Below are positions 58,601 to 64,000 of a DNA stretch of 64,000 nucleotides, one piece after another. The notes below the pieces were generated by a model. It ran no database searches and had not been told where the DNA came from. It saw nothing but the letters and a program-made list of their open reading frames with translations. Position numbers and translations under genes: made by a program. This stretch comes from Nannobrachium achirus (Eukaryota; Chordata; Actinopteri; Myctophiformes; Myctophidae). Numbering within the stretch: the first letter of the stretch is position 1; each line of letters opens with the position of its first letter. Where the stretch lies: contig OY997642.1 of the NCBI GenBank assembly GCA_963921795.1, positions 38,993,340 to 39,057,339 on the forward strand. Direction: 5' to 3'.

Positions 58601-59430
58601 ATCCACATCTCTATTTTCCCACAGCCTCTGAGCTGAAATGCAAAACCCCGGAGAACCTCTCTGTCAGCCTGCAGCTCAGCTTGGCAACAGGCGCACCTTC
58701 TCCAAACAATCTGATGAACTCCAGAGTAGAAATAGATGCTTTAGCAAAACAGCCATTAGCACAAACGTGGAGAATCTTGGACGCGGCGAATACTAAGGGC
58801 ACGCAACGCGGTCCTGTGAGCAAATAAATACAGTGGGGGGAAGTGAAGTTAGAAGCCCAATAAAAATAAGAGTGGGAATTATGAGTGCCAGTGTGAATAG
58901 TATAAATGATGGCTAAATATGATTAGATCACTTATCTACCACTTGCTCTATATGGCAAGCCCATGAGCCAGTGGTGTAATGACTGGCAATTAGAGCTGTG
59001 AAATTAACCGAGAAATTACGAAAACGATGTTTAATCTCACTCATGTAGGTTAATCGAATAATCGAGATGCAGTTTTTGGCATCTTTTTATGTATCCGTGA
59101 ATCGACACAAACGTTTTCTTTTAATTTGTTTGAAGTAAAAGTTTGGAATAATCGTCACATATCTTTAAAGTCATATCACCCAGCCCTACTGGAAATACAT
59201 TCACAGGCAGAGGGTCACACTGGGTGAAGGAAACCGACCGCAGCTCATAAGAGGACAGACCCTGAGTGAACGGTTGAGCTGTCACAAAAGTCAATGAATT
59301 TCACATCTTCATTGACTTTTATCATGTCATTTCCCCATGTCTGCAGCCCCACACTGATTCACAGGCAACACACTGCAATTCAAATCAAACAACATGCCTT
59401 CACCCCCAGACACCACTTTCATCCCTATCT
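55640..59430. other. Upstream pde4c intron or intergenic DNA, no gene recognised
   Basis: No PDE4 long-form N-terminal exon or other coding exon is recognised on either strand. Contains hairpin remnants at about 56036 and 57660 and MEF2-type CTAAAAATAG at 58473-58482. Near 58980-59190 lies a diverged fragment of a 'CCCAGCCCTA'-ended repeat with AATCG words. Confidence 0.5.
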
Positions 59431-59790
59431 CTATCCCTTTACCCATCACCCTCCACTCCATCTCTCCCTCTCTTTCTCTCTCTCTCTATGTATGTCTCTC
59501 TCTCTGTCTCTCTCTCTCTCCATCTCTGCCTCTCTCTCGCTCTCTGAGCTGTGATGCTGAATGAGTATAAGACTATGGTGTGTTATTGGCTGTTACGTAA
59601 CACAAGCTCTACCATCACCCTCCACTCCATCCCTCCCTCTCTGTGTCTCTCTCTCTCCATCTCTGTCTCTCTCTCTCTCACTCTCTCTCTCTTACGCTCT
59701 CAGCTCTCGCTGCCTGTGATGCTGCGTGAGGATAAGACGATGGTGTGTTATTGGCTGTTACGTAACACGAGCTGAGCAGAAGCTCCCATC
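59430..59790. repeat. Tandem duplication, about 165-bp period, with TTACGTAA
   Basis: CACCCTCCACTCCATC, a TCTC-rich block and GGTGTGTTATTGGCTGTTACG occur twice; TTACGTAA at 59593-59600 and 59758-59765, each beside an inverted CCAAT. Confidence 0.8.
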
Positions 59791-59879
59791 CCGCCATTCA
59801 TGTGATACACACTCTGACTGCGCTATACATAGCCAAGGAGGGAGAGAGGAGAGAGAGACCAACGCACAGACGGACAGAC

Positions 59880-59883
<4 letters not shown>

Positions 59884-59935
<52 letters not shown>
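59884..59935. repeat. (GA)n microsatellite
   Basis: About 26 GA units. Confidence 0.96.
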
Positions 59936-59942
<7 letters not shown>

Positions 59943-60085
59943 CAGGATGAAGAAAGAGAAGGAGGTAAATGAGATTTAGAGGAGAGAAGAGGACACACTG
60001 TTCAGTGCAGCACTGTGTCCCGTGTGGCCTGGGATTGAATCCTTAGTGTTCGTTTAATCCTATTTTGCAGAATCTTCGCCTATTA

Positions 60086-60450
60086 TGGCAGTGGTTCTCA
60101 ACCTTTTCAGGCCGGGACACCCAAAATAATCATATTTTAACTGCCTCAACTGCCTCAACTCTAGACTTAGTGCAACTCGTCAGGGTGGGGGGGGGGGGGG
60201 GGGGGGGGGGGCACCCTGACGAGCACTAAGAGTTGAGGCATTACATGTTGTATAACACGGCTCTGTTGTGAAAATAGCAGATCTACATGCTCACAATGCC
60301 TCGCAACGCGAGGTATTAAAAAGTCCTTAAATTGTCACTTTAGAAATGTGCAGATAATCTCTATATACAGTTAAACTTTATGCTGGTTTGTTTACTGTTG
60401 AGTGAGAAAACAATGTTGCACATTAATGTAATCATCTGGGGACCCCCCCC
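60086..60450. mobile_element. CAGTGGTTCTCAACC-family MITE, rearranged, with 25-nt poly-G
   Basis: Left end CAGTGGTTCTCAACCTTTTC. The internal CTCGTCAGGGTG is followed by G25 (60187-60211) and then CACCCTGACGAG, so the G run is the loop of an inverted repeat. Half hairpin module at 60268-60315. Right end not preserved. Confidence 0.7.
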
Positions 60451-60939
60451 CCAAAAAAAATAAGGCATGCCCAGAACAGGGATGCCGGGGGTTCATGTGG
60501 TCAAGTAGACAGAAATTGTCAAACAATAATCCACCTGCCAAACATTCATCTCAGCATGGCATACTGAAACCCAGGGCTGCTGTCACTCCTAGCGATTGCT
60601 TCTAATTAAAGCTGGGCTCAGGACTTGACCATCCGTCCTTCTATCCACCCATCACTCTCTCTCCCTCTCTCTCTGTCTCTCTCCATCTCCATCTCTCTCC
60701 TCCCTAATGATGCTGAAACCCCGTGATGCTCCCGCTTCATCCCCACTGCTGTACACCCGTTGCTATTTTTACATCCTCGTCTGTGTTTCTGTCTCTCTGC
60801 AGGCTAAATTTAGCCTCCACGAGTGTGGAGGGTAGACGGAGAGAGAGAGAGAGAGAGGCAGCTCCACTGCTAAGAATAGTGGATCAAGGTGGAGAGAGTA
60901 GATTCTCCCTCTCCTCCAGCCTTCTCTCTCTCTCTCCAC

Positions 60940-61530
60940 CAGGGGCGTCACAAGGGGGGGAAAAGTGAGTTACTAGGGCCCAAGGAGGTGGAGGGGCCTT
61001 AATTATTTTATGCTTTAGCTATTGAAAAATAGCAGATACAGTATACAAGCTCACAGCGCAGCACCGACTGCCGCACCGAGTGCCACGCTGCGAGCTTGTA
61101 GATCTGATATTTTTTTAAAGTCGTGAAAATGTGTGCAAATCTTTGAATATGTATTTTTAAGCAAACTCAATGTTGCTTCTGGGTGGTCCCTGGAACTAAA
61201 TGTTTTGAGATGGGGGGTCCGTGGCCAAATACATATCATTTTGGGGGTCCTTCACATTTGAGCACCACTGACATAGAAACATAGGTTTTTCAAAAAACCT
61301 TTAGAAGGATTTGAAATATTTAAATATTTCACGTCTTTTCAAAAATAGCTAAAGCACAAAATGCGTTCCCAGTCTAAATGGGTTCAATCTGGCTAGCCGT
61401 CGTCAAGGAACAGTTCGGTCGCTCTTCAACGTAGCTAGCTAGCTACAGACTCTGTCTGGAGAGAATGAAATGGGTTAAACCCGCAGTGAATCCTTGTTCC
61501 CAGGGCCCGGAATTTGCTGAGACACCCCTG
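60940..61530. mobile_element. CAGGGGCGTCA-family hAT-type MITE with hairpin
   Basis: 591 bp, CAGGGGCGTCAC to GAGACACCCCTG; perfect 8-bp duplication CTCTCCAC (60932-60939, 61531-61538). Hairpin at 61024-61114 with an extra CCGCACCGAGTGC internal duplication. Confidence 0.93.
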
Positions 61531-62177
61531 CTCTCCACAGTGCAGAGAGTGGAGTCTTCCTTCCTTCCATCCATTCATGAATATTAAGGGGCTGTTGCTA
61601 TTCGAAGCCGATTCCGAGCTATATTTAGATGGTGCATCAAAATATATCCACCCACGTCTTCCCCTTGCTGTTTCCCTCGCTCCAAGTTCCCTCTCTCCCT
61701 CCCTCTCTCTTTCACTATGTTCTGACTTCTAAGTAGGGGAGCAAGTGCATTCTTTTGATAAGTTAGACTGTTTAACTTTCACCTCAAAGACAAACATGCA
61801 TGCACGCACGCAGGCACACACGCGTGCAAGCACGCACGCACACACGCGCACCTCGCGCACGCACACACACACCATCGACCGAGTGCGCTAGTACTAACAG
61901 AAGTAAATTAATGTCATTACGATCAACATGTGAGACAAGATGCATGAATGATCAGGTTGGTTTATTAGTCACACACAAATAAGATAATAACATTATGCAA
62001 TCCAGCATCTCAAGTCCAAGTCAGATAGACAGATGAGTTAGTTAGGCCTTTTAGACGTTACGTGTAAATTGAGAAAGACATTTAAAGCATTACTTCTAAA
62101 TGACTGCGTAAGTTTATAAACCATAAATCCCCAGAGACTATGGGCAAAAAAGAAGAACATTTCCTTGCTGTATTTAT
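61531..62177. other. Repeat-poor gap before LINE
   Basis: Short CACG/CACA-rich stretch at 61795-61872, otherwise unique sequence; no gene is seen. Confidence 0.5.
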
Positions 62178-62939
62178 TTGAAAGTATTGATCCTATGGGC
62201 AGACTGTGTTGCCAGGTGTGGAAATAATTCTATTCTCAAATTTGCAGATGACACCACGGTTATAGGACTAATATCCAACGATGATGAGAGGGCCTATAGG
62301 AGGGAAATTGAAGAGCTAACCCTATGGTGCCAGAATAACAATCTCTCTCTAAATGTTAGTAAAACAAAAGAGATCATCGTTGACTTTAGGAAATCTGAAG
62401 TCAATCACAGTCCCGTAACCATAAATGGTTCACCTGTAGACATAGTGGACAGTTTCAAATTCCTGGGTGTTCACATAACAAACTCACTCACATGGTCTCA
62501 AAACAGCGAAGGTATCCTTAAGAAAGCGCAGCAGCGATTGTACTTTCTGCGGCGCCTCAGGAGATTTGGCCTAAGCACCAAGGCTCTTGTTAATTTCTAT
62601 CGCTGTACCATAGAAAGTGTATTGACAGGATGCATAACAGTGTGGTTTGGTAACGTGACTGCTCAAGACAGTAAACAGTTACAGAGAATTGTGAAGAGAG
62701 CTGCCAAAATCATTGGCACAGAATTACCACAGCTACACACAATCTATAACACACGCTGTAAGAAAAAGACAGAGAACATCTTAAAGGACAGCTGTCATCC
62801 CGCCCATTCCCTGTTCTATCTCCTCCCTTCAAAAAAACGTTACCAGAGCATCAAATCTCACACCACCCGTTTCAGTAATAGTTTTTATGCTCAAGCAATC
62901 AGGTTGCTTAACGAAGAGATGGAAGCGAGACGTAGGTAG
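62178..62939 (+). CDS. LINE reverse transcriptase, C-terminal part
   Basis: Open frame of 253 codons. From about residue 9 it reads as the L2/CR1-type ORF2: ILKFADDTTVIGLIS (FADD is the RT catalytic motif), IEELTLWCQNNNLSLNVSKTK, EIIVDFRK, FKFLGVHITNSLTW, LYFLRRLRRFGLSTK, FYRCTIESVLTGCITVWFGN and RIVKRAAKIIG. The endonuclease and N-terminal RT are missing, so it is not an autonomous element. The first few residues and the start codon are chance upstream sequence. Lack of internal stops suggests a fairly young insertion. Confidence 0.85.
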   Translation: MKVLILWADCVARCGNNSILKFADDTTVIGLISNDDERAYRREIEELTLWCQNNNLSLNVSKTKEIIVDFRKSEVNHSPVTINGSPVDIVDSFKFLGVHITNSLTWSQNSEGILKKAQQRLYFLRRLRRFGLSTKALVNFYRCTIESVLTGCITVWFGNVTAQDSKQLQRIVKRAAKIIGTELPQLHTIYNTRCKKKTENILKDSCHPAHSLFYLLPSKKRYQSIKSHTTRFSNSFYAQAIRLLNEEMEARRR

Positions 62940-63163
62940 TCATGTGCAATATACGCAGTTTTTAAACTGTACACTGTCACACTGTATGGTTGTTTTGTTG
63001 TTCTTTGGGTTGTCCTGGGTGACCTGTTGTTGTCGTATTGTTTTGTGTGCAATAAGGCTGAGAGTGCTCTTGGCACAAGCATTTCATTGTTTGTCTGTAC
63101 TTGTATGGATACGCATTTGACTAATAAACCGAACCTGAACCTGAACCTGAACCTGAACCTGAG
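62195..63163 (+). mobile_element. 5'-truncated L2/CR1-like LINE
   Basis: Reverse-transcriptase C-terminal half in an open frame ending at 62939, a 3' UTR of about 190 bp with AATAAA at 63123, then a (CCTGAA)n tail (63132-63162). The 5' break is placed by loss of similarity upstream of DCVARCGNNS. No target duplication is evident. Confidence 0.85.
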
Positions 63164-63169
63164 ATCATG

Positions 63170-64000
63170 TGTCAGTTGACTATGCGGTTTTCATACTGCT
63201 TCCAATAGCAATCAGTTGCTTTTACTCTGTATTCACACACACTACACAATATAACCTGCAGTGCATGGGTAAAGTTTACTCTGTATTCAAGCACACTACA
63301 CAGTATAACCTGCAGTGGGTAAAGTTTTGGTCCCAAGAGTCCCTTCCAAGAAATGTAGTCAAAAATACAATATTTCTATTTATAGCAGTAGCAGAGTCAT
63401 CCGTTTGCAATAAAGAAAAACACACGTACAAAACTAGAGGGGTGCAATTCTGGGAAATTGCAAGTGTGGTTGCAACGACGCGAGTCGAGAGGACTCCACT
63501 GGGAAATGAATTCTGTCTATTTATATATTGTGATGTCAAGTGAAGCATGACCAATCCTGTCTGACTGGACATTATATATTGTCTAAGATATCCGGCCTTA
63601 CAACCTGGATAACACCAGTCAAAAGAAACAGGCTCACTTTGCTTGCAGGCTTCACTCAGGTTGAGCCTGTTTTTTTGTTATATCTCACAGTTACGTCAAT
63701 ACCCCTCATTCCTCACATGGCCCTCTTCTAGCGTCACCATGAGGCCGATTCTTGCAAGACACATTTTTTGGACATTGCTCCTACAGATTTTGCCCTAAAA
63801 TCACGCAAAGCATCTCTACAGTCATGTCATCAACATGGATCTGTCCCATTTCCCATATTCCCTCCTGATTGGCTACCATTGCCTTCCAAAGTTTGTGTAA
63901 GAGACCTGACGGTCGCTTATCTCCCGATTTAGGGAGTCTTACTGGTCTTTAGACTGATGTTATTCTCGGACCTAGAACAATAGTGTGTTGCCTATAGCAA
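63170..64000. other. Right-edge sequence, no gene recognised
   Basis: Contains a short direct repeat (GTATTCA.GCACACTACACA.TATAACCTGCAGTG at about 63230 and 63281); otherwise no feature is supported. Confidence 0.5.

Noticed and set aside
55640-64000. Long-isoform N-terminal exons of pde4c
   Set aside because: Searched for starts such as MMHVNN and for donors in the needed phase, but nothing convincing was found; they may lie beyond the window.

Overview
This 64-kb window is vertebrate nuclear DNA, almost certainly from a teleost fish. Genes are split into small exons with GT/AG introns, microsatellites and poly-G tracts are very frequent, and the intergenic and intronic DNA is packed with short non-autonomous DNA transposons of types typical of fish. 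I recognise five protein-coding genes. Their order, upf1(-) - pgpep1(-) - jund(+) - rab3a(-) - pde4c(-), matches the set UPF1, PGPEP1, JUND, RAB3A and PDE4C that clusters on human 19p13.11, so this is a conserved synteny block. The exact species cannot be told from the sequence.

Layout. At 1-3.7 kb lies the 5' end of upf1 (three coding exons, the rest off the left edge). At 5.2-9.4 kb is a complete five-exon pgpep1. At 9.4-13.4 kb is a repeat-rich gap. At 13.5-15.7 kb is the intronless jund gene with a recognisable promoter. At 16-28.4 kb is rab3a (four coding exons plus a probable untranslated first exon), convergent with jund. From about 29.9 kb to at least 55.5 kb is pde4c: fourteen exons from UCR1 to the C-terminus, plus an internal alternative first exon for a super-short isoform. 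At 55.5-62.2 kb I see only repeats and simple sequence. At about 62.2-63.2 kb is the 3' end of an L2/CR1-like LINE with an open reverse-transcriptase frame.

All exon junctions were checked by hand for GT/AG and reading phase. The coding parts of pgpep1 (214 aa), jund (307 aa), rab3a (219 aa) and the super-short pde4c form (552 aa) are open throughout. The genes are not one pathway: they cover RNA surveillance (UPF1), peptide turnover (PGPEP1), AP-1 transcription (JUND), synaptic vesicle exocytosis (RAB3A) and cAMP breakdown (PDE4C).

The most unusual feature is in the repeats. A near-perfect hairpin module of about 45-85 bp, with arms built on the core AGCAGATCTACAAGCTC, occurs more than 20 times. 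It sits in the middle of several transposon families that have different terminal inverted repeats, and many of the host copies have 8-bp target-site duplications that can be read directly. Other notable structures are a triply nested transposon, an approximately 790-bp inverted repeat beside the rab3a promoter, a dispersed repeat carrying twelve perfect CCATATATGG (CArG/SRF-type) boxes, and microsatellites placed directly against splice sites of rab3a and pde4c.
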